This document shows positions 34,541 to 43,913 of a DNA stretch of 64,000 bases, in pieces (position 1 is the first letter of the stretch; each line of letters opens with the position of its first letter). The DNA is from Planctomycetales bacterium 10988. Lineage in GTDB: Bacteria; Planctomycetota; Planctomycetia; Pirellulales; Pb10988. The notes under the pieces are model-generated. The model did no database searches. It was not told where the DNA came from and saw only the letters and a list, made by a program, of their open reading frames with translations. The stretch is from positions 3,004,709 through 3,068,708 of the forward strand of contig CP043547.1 in assembly GCA_009664345.1 (NCBI GenBank), given 5' to 3'. A program made the position numbers and the translations under genes.

Positions 34541-35628
34541 CAAATTGATTCTCCAGCCTGGAGAGACAGGAAGATAGAGTTAGGGGCTTCTGACCGATTG
34601 TAGCCGTTCAAAGAGCATGAGAAATAGTTCCTTGGAAAAACTGAGGACTTTTTTCTTTTTCAGGGGAGGAATCTCCAGCTATTATTGCGTATAATAATAT
34701 CCCGCAACTTTGAAATGAGGCTTGCTTTTATTAAGAATTTGGGAATTTAGGAAATTTGGGCAATTCACTGAGAGTCAATCGATTGGTAAATCCCCGGCTT
34801 TCCGTACTTTTCTCGCTCATTCCCCGATACGAAACCATTTGAGGCTACCCTCCGTAAACAGAATCATGACAAGGATTTACCTTTCTGGAATGTATCCTCT
34901 CGCTAAGGAGAATCCGGCCTAGAAAGTAAATCTTGCCTTTTCTGCTGCGAAGAGTTCTTGCTAAGTGAGGGAAGTCCTTTCTTCTTCCGCTTTAACTACT
35001 TGTTTTTTTTGAATCTTTGGTGCATGCTATAACGTGCCTTGATAGTGCGGATCACCTTCCATAAGCTTCCTTGAAGCTGGAAATCGATCCATTGAATGAA
35101 CTCCCCCTATTGGGGGTGTCGCATTTTGATATCAAGCAGAAACCTGGAAACGGCTTCAAGCCAGTAAGCAAAACCGAACGAAAACAGTCAAACCCTCGTT
35201 CATGAGGCGCGACTCGATCCGTTTTGTTTGCATATAATTTTAATCCTACCAAACGGTATACGGTCGTATTGTCCGTACTCCTCGCTTTTCAGATGGATCT
35301 GGGGAAGTGGGAAATGAGGGCTTGGCGTAAGTCCTTATTAGGCAAGCTTGTCTTGCGATCTCATGGATGGCTTTCTCGGATTGGAAGGAAGAAAAGCGGG
35401 GAATGAAGGATTTTTGAAACGAAAAGGCAGGTTCCCTCAAGCCCAAGGAACCGTTTTCTTCAAGAATGAATTTACCCTAAACCCTTGTGTCTCTTCTTCT
35501 TTCTCGTCTTTCGAACTCTCCTACCCCTTGTGATTTGATCAAACGCGATTGCTTCCGCTCTTTCCTTGATCACTTGTCAAGTTGAACGAAACCAAACGCA
35601 AGCGGCCGGATGAGACCATTGCAATAAA
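34541..35628. other. Long non-coding stretch upstream of gltB
   Basis: Almost 1.1 kb with no supported gene: the short frames here lack ribosome sites and protein-like composition. Local hairpins occur near 35101-35119 (CTCCCCCTATTGGGGGTG) and near 35432-35453 (GGTTCC/GGAACC). It may hold regulatory sequence or a small RNA, but I cannot define one. It is the largest gap in the window. Confidence 0.4.
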
Positions 35629-35699
35629 GTGGTTCGGTGATAGGACTTAGCTAACTTGGCTAAAAGGGCTGTCAGCGAGAGCGAACCACGGAATCCTAT
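35629..35699 (+). promoter_or_regulatory. Possible structured (pseudoknotted) leader of gltB
   Basis: Four pairing arms are ordered a-b-a'-b': GTGGTTCG (35629-35636) with CGAACCAC (35682-35689), and ATAGGA (35640-35645) with TCCTAT (35694-35699). Inside the loop TTAGC (35647-35651) pairs with GCTAA (35658-35662). The second helix ends 26 bases before the gltB ATG. It does not match the glnA glutamine-riboswitch consensus that I know. Confidence 0.35.
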
Positions 35700-35725
35700 T
35701 TGTGTATAAACGGTGAGGTGTTTTC

Positions 35726-38700
35726 ATGAATGAATCGAAATCTCTAATTGAACTCAATGGTCTCTCTGCAACTTCCCAAGCGAAGCAAGCCCCCCCAAAA
35801 CGCACCCTCTATTCTTTGGATGAAGACCGTAGTAGCTGCGGTGTCGGCTTTTTGACGGATAAAACGGGTGCCCAAACCCACAAACTGATGGAAATGGGCG
35901 ACGAGGCCCTCTGCACGATTCCTCACCGTGGCGGGATGAGTTCGCGTGGGATCGGCGATGGTGCCGGCATCAATATCGACCTTTCCTTGAAATTTTTTCG
36001 CAAAGTCACCGGGATTCAGACTTTGGAAAAAGGAGAATTCGGCGTCGGGAATTTCTTCCTACCTCGCCATGAAGCGACCCATCCCCGCGTCAAACGAATC
36101 ATTGAAGAGAAGCTCGAACAGTTTCACTTTCCGATCTACAAATGGCGAAACGTCCCAGTCAATCCGACGATCTTCAAGCAAAATCCCGCTGCCGGTCCCG
36201 CTCAGTATCCGATGCTTCAGGTGATTTTTGGAACCTCGCCTTTGGTCGAAGATCAAGAGGAAGGCTTCGAAAAGCGGATTAACGATACTCTGCTGGAGAT
36301 CGAAACGCTCGGCTATTCCGATCCGCAACTCAAAGGCTTTTACCCGCTTTCGATGAGTTCTCGCACGCTCGTTTATAAAGGGCGGCTCAATTCGAACGAA
36401 ATCATCGGGTATTTTGAGGACTTGTGCGACCCGGATCATGAAATCAGCATGTTCCTGTTCCATACGCGTTTCTCGACGAACACCCGACCGGCAGCCTTTA
36501 TGGCTCAGCCGTTTCGCCGGATTGCCCACAATGGTGAACTGAATACCGATCGGAAGAACCGCCTGAGTGAAGATGCCATCGCTCGGCTGATCGACAAAAA
36601 GATTATCTTCCCGCCAGGGCAATCGGACTCTTCGCGGCTTGATCAAACCCTCGCTCGGCGGATTCTCGGCGATAAGCTCGATATCGTCGAAGCGGTCGTC
36701 GCGATGATGCCGCCGGCTTGGGAAAATGACAAAACCTTGTCGCCTGAAATCCGCTCGATGTTCGAGTTCTACAGCCTTTACGAAGAAAAATACGACGGTC
36801 CGGCGGCTTTGATCTTCAGCGATGGGGTCAAAATCGGGGCACGCCTCGATCGCCTCGGTTTGCGTCCTTTGCGATCCGTGGAAACCGACCGCTATTTGGC
36901 TGTGACTTCCGAAGCGGGGCAGATCACTTTCGCTCCGCAAGATGTCATTCGCCGCGGACGGATCGAAGCCGGGGGCATTCTCTATTACGACCATGCTCAA
37001 AAGAAGGTCTACGACAACCACGCCTGCCTGGAAGAACTTTCCAAGAAGCGAGATTTCGCCGAACTCGTCAAGCAACATAGTGTCCATATCAGCTCCCTCG
37101 AAAAACCGTCCTTGGCTGAATTGAGCAACGATCACCCGCTGACGCTCGATCAGCGGTATGTCGCTTATGGCATGAATCAAGAATCGTTCAAGTTTTTCCT
37201 CGATCCGATGATGGATACCGGTTTGGAGAAGGTGAGTGCGATGGGTTTTGGCGTCGCGACGAATGCGATGACCAAAAATGAAGGCGGCATGAGCAAGTAC
37301 TTTAGCCAACGTTTTGCCCAAGTGACCAACCCGCCGCTTGATTCCTTGCGGGAACTCGACGGGATGACCTTGCGGGTTTCGCTGGGTCCCAAACCGATTT
37401 ACATGCCAGGCCATACCAAGCAGATCGTGATTGAATCGCCGGTCTTGCAACGAACCCAGCTTGAACAACTTCGCCGTCAAGAGATCGTCAAACAAACGAC
37501 GATCAAGACGCTTTACGATCCCGCTCCCGATATGAAGGTCAACGAAGATCGCCTCGATGCAGAAATCGAAGGGATTTGCGATCAAGTCGAGCAGGCCGCC
37601 CGCGATGGACACGGCATCATCATCCTCAGCGATCGAGACATCACCCTGCAATGGGCACCGATGCCGGCTTTGATGGTCCTTTCTTCGGCCAATCAACGCC
37701 TGATCGCCAAAGGCCTGCGGTTCCGTTGTTCTTTGATTTATGAAACAGGCCAAGCCGCCAGTTCGCACGACATCGCGACGATGCTCGGCTTCGGGGCTTC
37801 CGCGGTCTGCCCGATGACCGTTCATGACCGGGTTTCTTCGGTCTTCAAACCGGAAGAAGTACAGGTCGGCCTCGATCATTATCAAAAAGCGGTCGAAAAA
37901 GCCCTGTTGAAAACGATGGGGAAATTCGGCCTCTGCACGGTGGAAAGTTATATCGGCGGGGAATTCTTCGAAAGCAATTTCCTTGACACCACCGATCCGC
38001 GGCTGAAAGATCGTTTCCCCAATATCATCTCGACCGTCGGCGGGGCCGGCTTTGCGGAAATCGCCGATAGCTCCGCCCGCTGGCATTATCAATGCCGACA
38101 GATTCATGAAGAGAAAGATATCCCGAACCTTGGTCTGTTCAAAGAACGCCAAGAGGGAGCCGGCCATAGTTTCGGTACGATCGCCGTGCGTGAATTCACC
38201 GCGATGACCGATGAGAAGATCGTCTATTCCGTCGATGAAGAAGTGCAAGGCATCTTCCAGCGCTACGGCCTGCCGCTTGATTCCGCTTTGGAACCGGTGG
38301 TTTCGTTGGCTTCTGAACTGCTCACCCATGAGGCGACTCCACCGCAAATCGATACGCGGTTGGAAGAACTCTTCGGAGCTTTGAGCCTGGAAGACCAAGG
38401 TCAAGCATTAAAAGAAGTGCAAGCCGCCCTCAAACGCCGTGCTGCCGAAACCCAAGAAGATGTCTGGAAACGGCTTTTAGGCGGTCCCGAAGGCGAAGAA
38501 GAACTGACGCCGGGTACGATGAAAGCCTTCCAACGGATGACGAGCGACACTTCCGATCCACGAAACAATGCCTATAAGTTCGCCGGTTTCAACAAACGGA
38601 CGCCGGAGCAGATCGACCGCTTCCGCATTACCGGGGCTTATCGGCATTTCGTCAAAAGCATTTATGAAGAACGGGTTCGCCGCCCTGCTGCCTTGCGGGA

Positions 38701-41539
38701 TATTCTTTACTTCCCGGCAGACCTCTCTTCCGCCAATACCGTGGAAGAGTTCGATGCGATCTTGAACAAGCATGAGCTTGACGGAAATAACGACTTCTGC
38801 GTGCGTGGCTTCTTTGTGGAACTCGCGGGCGGCACCCCGGACAAACCGACGAAACTCCGGGTGGTCTTCACTTCCAGTGCGACGCCGCAACGCGTGCAAA
38901 ACTTGGCCGAACATTTCCGCAAACGCTTTGAAGCGGAGTCTCCCAAGATCGACATCGAAGGGAAATCGCTATTGATTTCTAGCGGCGAGAAGCTCTTTGA
39001 ATACTTGTTGAAAGTCATCCCCGCTCGGGAATCGCGAGCCGTGGAGGAAGTGCAGCCCGCTCATGAAATCACCCCTTGTCTTTCGACCGGGGCCATGAGT
39101 CACGGGGCATTGACCGGCATCGTCCATGAAGCCGTCGCACAAGGGGCCAACATCGCGGGGGCCTTGAGTAATTCCGGCGAAGGGGGCGAACGTGCCAGCC
39201 GCTTCGACACTATCAAAAGCTGTGCCATTAAGCAACTCGCTTCCGGTCGATTTGGGGTCTGGGCCGGTTATTTGGCGGACCCCGGCTTGAAAGAAGTCGA
39301 AATCAAAATCGCCCAAGGGGCGAAGCCGGGCGAAGGCGGTCAGCTCCCTGGCCGCAAAGTCACCGTGGAAATCGCCTCGCTCCGAGGCGGAACGCCACGT
39401 ATTGAATTAGTGAGCCCGCCGCCGCACCATGATACGTATTCGATCGAAGACTTGGCCCAACTCATTCACGATGCCAAGGCGACCAGAAAGAAAGTTGTCG
39501 TGAAGCTGGTTTCCTCGGAAGGGATCGGTACGATTGCCGTCGGGGTCGCCAAAGCCGGGGCCGATGTCATCAACGTCGCTGGAAACTCCGGCGGAACCGG
39601 GGCCGCAGCCGTGACGAGCCTCAAACATACCGGGCGAGCCGCGGAAATCGGCATTGCCGAAGTCCATCAAGCACTTTGTATGAACGGCATTCGTCAAAAG
39701 GTCGTCTTGCGAGCCAGCAACGCCCATCAAACCGGGTGGGATGTCATCAAGTCCGCCATTCTCGGAGCCGATTCCTTCGAGTTCGGGACGACCGCCTTGA
39801 TGATGCTCAAGTGTGTGATGGCGAAGAATTGCAATGTCAAATGTCCTGCCGGCCTGACGACGAATCCGGAAATGTTTCAAGGGGATGCCCGGGCGTTGGC
39901 TCAATATTTCCTCAATGTGGCTCACGAAGTCCGCGAACTGCTGGCTTGGCTCGGTTATCGCAGCTTGCGAGAAATCCGTGGCAAAACGCACTTGCTCCAC
40001 TTGGCCCATCACCCCAGCACCGTCGGCAAGCTCAACTTCCGCACCTTGCTGGAAGAGGTCGAAGAGAATGTGCCTGAAAAGCAAGTCTATCTCGAAGCCG
40101 ATTTCTCCGTCGATGACCGTATCATTAAAGAGGTCACCGATCGCTTGATCTACGGTGATGAAGAACGTTTGGTCCTCGAAGGTTCCGCTTATAAACTGTC
40201 CAACCGCAACAAAACCGTTGGTGGTCAGACCGCTATCGATATCGAACGCATTTTGCAATTCCTGCTGAATGAAGAGCACGTCGCTGATCGCCGCGGGGTG
40301 ATTCTGCAAAATGATCGAGGTCGCCGCTATCTTTCGCCGGAAACCTTGGTCGTCAAAACCAGCGGCTCGGCCGGACAAAGCTATGGAGCTTGGCTCAATG
40401 ATGGCATGGTGATGCACCATCTCGGCACCTGCAACGATGGCATCGGCAAAGGGATGTGCGGCGGTGTGCTGATCGTCCAATCTCCTGGTGGGGGAAATAG
40501 CAACCCTGGTGAAAACGTTCTCGTCGGAAACTTCGCCCTCTTTGGGGCAACCGGCGGCCGGGCCTTTATTAATGGGGAAGCCGGCGACCGCTTTGCCGTG
40601 CGATCTTCAGGAACTTTGGCCGTCGTCGAAGGCGTTGGCGATTTTGCCTGTGAATATATGACGAGCGGGACGGTCATTAACTTAGGAACGTTTGGCAAAG
40701 GCTTCGGCAACGGGATGTCCGGTGGAAATGCCTATCAATATGATCCCCACGGCCGTTTTGACTTGCTGCATAATCCGCAATCGATTCGTTATGGAAACCT
40801 GGACGCTCCGACCACGGAAGCCCAGGCCCACGCCGTGATCGTCAAGGTTGCCCTCGAAGAACATCTCGAACGCACCGGCTCCGACCGGGCCAAGATGATT
40901 TTAGAAAATTGGGAAGAATCGAAGAAAGACTTTAAATTCGCTACCCCCAATGCCTTGTACGAAACGCAATGTGCCGATGAAATCAAAGAGAGCATGACCG
41001 ATAAAGCGATGATCGAGGAGCTTTCCTTGGCCGAAGCGAGCAGGCAACTGCAAACGCTTGGCGATGCCTATACGAATGGGCGTTCGCTTTTTGCGGGCTC
41101 TGTGCCGGCTCCTGGGGATTGGGAATCGCCGCTGATCCATCAACTGGTCCATGCCTATTCGATTTTGGCCAAAGCGACCGACTTGGCTCAAGATGAATTG
41201 CGACGAGCCAACATGCAACCAGATGATGAAATGCTCCGAATTTCGATTCGCCATCTCATTGTCAATCAAGACCGTAAGCTCCTCGATATGCTTTCCAAGG
41301 AGTCGCGAGAGGTCTTGCAAAAGTTGAATAGTGATGAGTTGGCCCAGAAACTCGCCCGCAAACGCGTGGAGGATTACAAGGTTTCCATGAAGATGCGTGA
41401 CGTGCAGGAGAACAACTCGCTCGGCATGACCGCTTGGATTATGCAACAAGATCAGCTCAGCCGTTCCACGGAAGACACGACGCCGATGATGACCGAACAG
41501 CTCGCTAGCCGTGCTGCAAAATCGTTTGTCCATGCGTAA
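35726..41539 (+). CDS. gltB: Glutamate synthase large subunit, enlarged
   Basis: A 1937-residue enzyme that takes the amide of glutamine and 2-oxoglutarate to give two glutamates. A 37-residue propeptide precedes the catalytic Cys38 (SSCGVGF), which must be exposed by cleavage. Order: glutaminase domain (about 38-470), central domain (about 490-790), FMN domain with STGAMSHGAL and SGEGGE (from about 1118), cluster cysteines C1363, C1369, C1373, and the GXGXG repeat domain (about 1520-1750). It is some 450 residues longer than E. coli GltB: extra material lies at roughly 830-950 and 996-1100, and a helical tail of about 180 residues follows the beta-helix. The cluster spacing is C-x5-C-x3-C rather than C-x5-C-x4-C. 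No gltD is adjacent. Confidence 0.93.
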   Translation: MNESKSLIELNGLSATSQAKQAPPKRTLYSLDEDRSSCGVGFLTDKTGAQTHKLMEMGDEALCTIPHRGGMSSRGIGDGAGINIDLSLKFFRKVTGIQTLEKGEFGVGNFFLPRHEATHPRVKRIIEEKLEQFHFPIYKWRNVPVNPTIFKQNPAAGPAQYPMLQVIFGTSPLVEDQEEGFEKRINDTLLEIETLGYSDPQLKGFYPLSMSSRTLVYKGRLNSNEIIGYFEDLCDPDHEISMFLFHTRFSTNTRPAAFMAQPFRRIAHNGELNTDRKNRLSEDAIARLIDKKIIFPPGQSDSSRLDQTLARRILGDKLDIVEAVVAMMPPAWENDKTLSPEIRSMFEFYSLYEEKYDGPAALIFSDGVKIGARLDRLGLRPLRSVETDRYLAVTSEAGQITFAPQDVIRRGRIEAGGILYYDHAQKKVYDNHACLEELSKKRDFAELVKQHSVHISSLEKPSLAELSNDHPLTLDQRYVAYGMNQESFKFFLDPMMDTGLEKVSAMGFGVATNAMTKNEGGMSKYFSQRFAQVTNPPLDSLRELDGMTLRVSLGPKPIYMPGHTKQIVIESPVLQRTQLEQLRRQEIVKQTTIKTLYDPAPDMKVNEDRLDAEIEGICDQVEQAARDGHGIIILSDRDITLQWAPMPALMVLSSANQRLIAKGLRFRCSLIYETGQAASSHDIATMLGFGASAVCPMTVHDRVSSVFKPEEVQVGLDHYQKAVEKALLKTMGKFGLCTVESYIGGEFFESNFLDTTDPRLKDRFPNIISTVGGAGFAEIADSSARWHYQCRQIHEEKDIPNLGLFKERQEGAGHSFGTIAVREFTAMTDEKIVYSVDEEVQGIFQRYGLPLDSALEPVVSLASELLTHEATPPQIDTRLEELFGALSLEDQGQALKEVQAALKRRAAETQEDVWKRLLGGPEGEEELTPGTMKAFQRMTSDTSDPRNNAYKFAGFNKRTPEQIDRFRITGAYRHFVKSIYEERVRRPAALRDILYFPADLSSANTVEEFDAILNKHELDGNNDFCVRGFFVELAGGTPDKPTKLRVVFTSSATPQRVQNLAEHFRKRFEAESPKIDIEGKSLLISSGEKLFEYLLKVIPARESRAVEEVQPAHEITPCLSTGAMSHGALTGIVHEAVAQGANIAGALSNSGEGGERASRFDTIKSCAIKQLASGRFGVWAGYLADPGLKEVEIKIAQGAKPGEGGQLPGRKVTVEIASLRGGTPRIELVSPPPHHDTYSIEDLAQLIHDAKATRKKVVVKLVSSEGIGTIAVGVAKAGADVINVAGNSGGTGAAAVTSLKHTGRAAEIGIAEVHQALCMNGIRQKVVLRASNAHQTGWDVIKSAILGADSFEFGTTALMMLKCVMAKNCNVKCPAGLTTNPEMFQGDARALAQYFLNVAHEVRELLAWLGYRSLREIRGKTHLLHLAHHPSTVGKLNFRTLLEEVEENVPEKQVYLEADFSVDDRIIKEVTDRLIYGDEERLVLEGSAYKLSNRNKTVGGQTAIDIERILQFLLNEEHVADRRGVILQNDRGRRYLSPETLVVKTSGSAGQSYGAWLNDGMVMHHLGTCNDGIGKGMCGGVLIVQSPGGGNSNPGENVLVGNFALFGATGGRAFINGEAGDRFAVRSSGTLAVVEGVGDFACEYMTSGTVINLGTFGKGFGNGMSGGNAYQYDPHGRFDLLHNPQSIRYGNLDAPTTEAQAHAVIVKVALEEHLERTGSDRAKMILENWEESKKDFKFATPNALYETQCADEIKESMTDKAMIEELSLAEASRQLQTLGDAYTNGRSLFAGSVPAPGDWESPLIHQLVHAYSILAKATDLAQDELRRANMQPDDEMLRISIRHLIVNQDRKLLDMLSKESREVLQKLNSDELAQKLARKRVEDYKVSMKMRDVQENNSLGMTAWIMQQDQLSRSTEDTTPMMTEQLASRAAKSFVHA

Positions 41540-41754
41540 TCGTCAGGGATTCCGGGGGATTGCCGCTCGAAGGGCCATCCTTTTCTGAATGGTCCTTGAG
41601 TCAATTCCTTTTCCTGCTAAAAAGGTAAAGAGAAGAGATCGCTATTGCCCTGGGGTTCCTCCTAGGGCTGATATTACAAAGATTAAAGAATCATGTCCGA
41701 CCACGTCGCTCACGAGCTTCCCGGCCTTGATTCTTTCCGATAAATAAACAGCTC

Positions 41755-41808
41755 TGACAAAACGCATTTGAGAAAGTCTGCAACACTTTAAAGAGAAGTG
41801 TTTTGTCA
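41755..41808 (+). promoter_or_regulatory. Possible alternating hairpins upstream of the CysJ-like gene
   Basis: In the 314-base gap after gltB, TGACAAAAC (41755-41763) can pair with GTTTTGTCA (41800-41808), or AACACTT (41782-41788) with AAGTGTT (41796-41802). The second arm of each overlaps at 41800-41802, so they compete. They end 45 bases before the chosen start. A separate 9-bp hairpin at 41570-41597 may mark the end of gltB. Confidence 0.3.
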
Positions 41809-41853
41809 AAGCCATGAATACTTGTCATTTTGTTGGTTCGTATGGGATGGAAG

Positions 41854-43623
41854 ATGACCTTTCCCTATTTCCCCGAAGATGCTCCGTTTAGTCCGCAACA
41901 ACGCCAATGGCTGAGCGGTTTTTTTGCCGGCATGAACGCCCGGGCCTACGGTCCCGACGGGGCTGCCCAGGCAACACAGGAATCCGTTGGCCGACCGCTG
42001 ACGATTCTGTTCGGCACGCAAACCGGCAATGCCGAAGGTCTCGCCTTCGAAGCCGCCCAGCAAGCTGCCCAATTTGGTCTGCATGCGAAAGTCCTCGACA
42101 TGGGGGATTTCACCATCGACCAACTTCCGGAAACGGAACGGTTGCTGATCATCACCAGCACTTATGGCGAAGGGGAAATGCCGGACAATGCCCAGGCTCT
42201 ATGGGACGCGGCCCAATCCGATTCCATCCCCCGCCTGGAAAACACGTACTTTTCGATCTTGGCTCTCGGCGATACAAGTTACGATCTCTTTTGCCAAGCC
42301 GGGAAAGATTGGGATCGCCGCCTGGAGGAACTCGGAGCCAAGCGAATTTATGATCGCGTCGATTGCGATGTCGATTTCGATGATCTCTTCGCGAGTTGGT
42401 CGAGTGCGGTTCTGCCCGCCATTGCCGCTGTCGGGACGCAACATACCAATGGAAAAGCCGCCACGGTCTTGGCAACTCCGCAAGCCCCGGCCCGGCCGAA
42501 GTGGAATCGCAAAAACCCCTTCCCCGCCAAATTGCTCAAAAATGTCCGCCTCACCCAATCGGATTCGACCAAAGAGACGCGGCATTATGAAATTTCGTTG
42601 GAAGGCTCCGATCTCACTTACGAAGTCGGTGACATTCTGAACGTGATGCCGAAGAACGATCCGCAACTGGTCACCGAAACCATCGAGGCATTAGGTGCCA
42701 AGGCTGAGACGATCGTGGTCGGCCCTTCCGGCAATGCCCGTTCTTTGTATGAAGTGCTGTTGGAAGAATGCGAAATCAAGATTCCTTCCAAAGACCTGCT
42801 CGCCGCGGTGGCGGAACGCTCTGGCGATACGGCCTTTCAATCGATGCTCGCTCCCGAACATACCGAGCAATTGGGCAAATACCTCTGGGGCCGCGAGTCT
42901 GTGGACTTACTTTTAGAATATCCGCAGTTGAAATTCTCTCCGGAAGAGTTCATCGCCCTACTCAAGCCGCTGCAAGCTCGGGCCTATTCGATCTCTTCCA
43001 GCATCAACGCCTTCCCGAATCAGGTCCATCTGACGATTGCCTCGGTTCGCTACGATGCTCACGGCCGACCGCGAAAAGGGGTCTGCTCGACCTACCTCGC
43101 CGATCGTCACGAAGGCGAAGATCACCTCCCCGTCTACTTGACTGTCAACAAACATTTCGGCGTTCCAGAAGACGATTCCTTGCCGATGATCATGGTCGGC
43201 CCCGGTACCGGCGTTGCCCCGTTTCGGGCGTTCTTGCAAGAGCGTCAAATTCGCAAGGCCCCAGGCAAAAATTGGCTCTTCTTCGGTGAACGAAACCGCG
43301 AAAGCGATTTCTTCTACAAAGAAGAACTCAACGGCATGATCGAAGACGGCACCTTGAACCGGCTCGACTTAGCCTTCTCCCGGGATCAAGCGGAAAAGAT
43401 TTACGTGCAAAACCGGATGAAGGAACAAGGCAAGGAACTTTTTGCTTGGCTAGAAGAAGGCGGTTACTTCTTCGTCTGTGGCGATGCTTACCGCATGGCG
43501 AAGGATGTCGACAAGGCCCTGCATGAAGTCATCGCCGAACATGGTGGCATGAGCGACGAGCAGGCCGCCGAGTACGTCAATCAAATGAAGAAAGACAAAC
43601 GCTACGTCCGCGACGTGTACTAG
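41854..43623 (+). CDS. cysJ: Sulfite reductase flavoprotein-like diflavin reductase (CysJ type)
   Basis: A 589-residue diflavin reductase that passes electrons from NADPH through FAD and FMN to a partner. The flavodoxin domain (about 50-195) shows FGTQTGNAEGLA and STYGEGEMPDNA; the connecting FAD domain has the RAYSISSS motif and the GVCSTYLAD stretch; the NADPH domain has GPGTGVAPFRAFLQER and ends with the YVRDVY tail typical of CysJ. The N-terminal segment FSPQQRQWLSGFFAG is typical of bacterial CysJ. ATG at 41854 was chosen because family starts lie just before this; earlier in-frame starts at 41830 and 41842 exist. The sulfite reductase haemoprotein (cysI) is not in the window, and the neighbour is gltB, so its partner is open. 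Confidence 0.9.
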   Translation: MTFPYFPEDAPFSPQQRQWLSGFFAGMNARAYGPDGAAQATQESVGRPLTILFGTQTGNAEGLAFEAAQQAAQFGLHAKVLDMGDFTIDQLPETERLLIITSTYGEGEMPDNAQALWDAAQSDSIPRLENTYFSILALGDTSYDLFCQAGKDWDRRLEELGAKRIYDRVDCDVDFDDLFASWSSAVLPAIAAVGTQHTNGKAATVLATPQAPARPKWNRKNPFPAKLLKNVRLTQSDSTKETRHYEISLEGSDLTYEVGDILNVMPKNDPQLVTETIEALGAKAETIVVGPSGNARSLYEVLLEECEIKIPSKDLLAAVAERSGDTAFQSMLAPEHTEQLGKYLWGRESVDLLLEYPQLKFSPEEFIALLKPLQARAYSISSSINAFPNQVHLTIASVRYDAHGRPRKGVCSTYLADRHEGEDHLPVYLTVNKHFGVPEDDSLPMIMVGPGTGVAPFRAFLQERQIRKAPGKNWLFFGERNRESDFFYKEELNGMIEDGTLNRLDLAFSRDQAEKIYVQNRMKEQGKELFAWLEEGGYFFVCGDAYRMAKDVDKALHEVIAEHGGMSDEQAAEYVNQMKKDKRYVRDVY

Positions 43624-43844
43624 AGTGGGCTGTGTACAGTGGAGTGTGGGGAGTGCTTGAAGATAGCCTCCTCCCGCTACCGAAACCTAAAACCACTTTT
43701 TCATTTTTTGCATTTGTTTGTCTTTCTCGCTTCTATTCCCTTCTCCCTATCCCCTCTTCCCTTCAAAAACCGCTTTTCGCTTTCACCGGCTCACTGACTT
43801 TCACCACCAACTCTCGCCCCTACTCCCTCGTCCCTCAAAAAAAC

Positions 43845-43875
43845 CGGCTTCCCCCGCATGAAACGAAGGAAGCCG
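43845..43875 (-). terminator. Terminator of the nucleotidase gene
   Basis: On the minus strand the stem CGGCTTCC/GGAAGCCG is followed by G then TTTTTTT, 40 bases beyond the stop of the large gene. It also lies downstream of the CysJ-like gene. Confidence 0.7.
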
Positions 43876-43913
43876 TCTTCTATGAAAAATCAAGTTGTCC
43901 GAACCAAAGCGGT

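Noticed and set aside
34541-35725. Search for tRNA, rRNA or a known riboswitch in the long gap before gltB
   Set aside because: Only local hairpins and the proposed pseudoknot were found; no cloverleaf or known riboswitch core could be folded by eye.
36059-38404. Minus-strand open frame of 781 codons opposite gltB
   Set aside because: Antisense shadow of the glutamate synthase frame; no ribosome site, no recognisable protein features.
43640-43845. Pyrimidine-rich stretch after the CysJ-like gene as a possible repeat family
   Set aside because: The CCCTC/TCCC-rich text is low complexity, and I see no second copy in the window.
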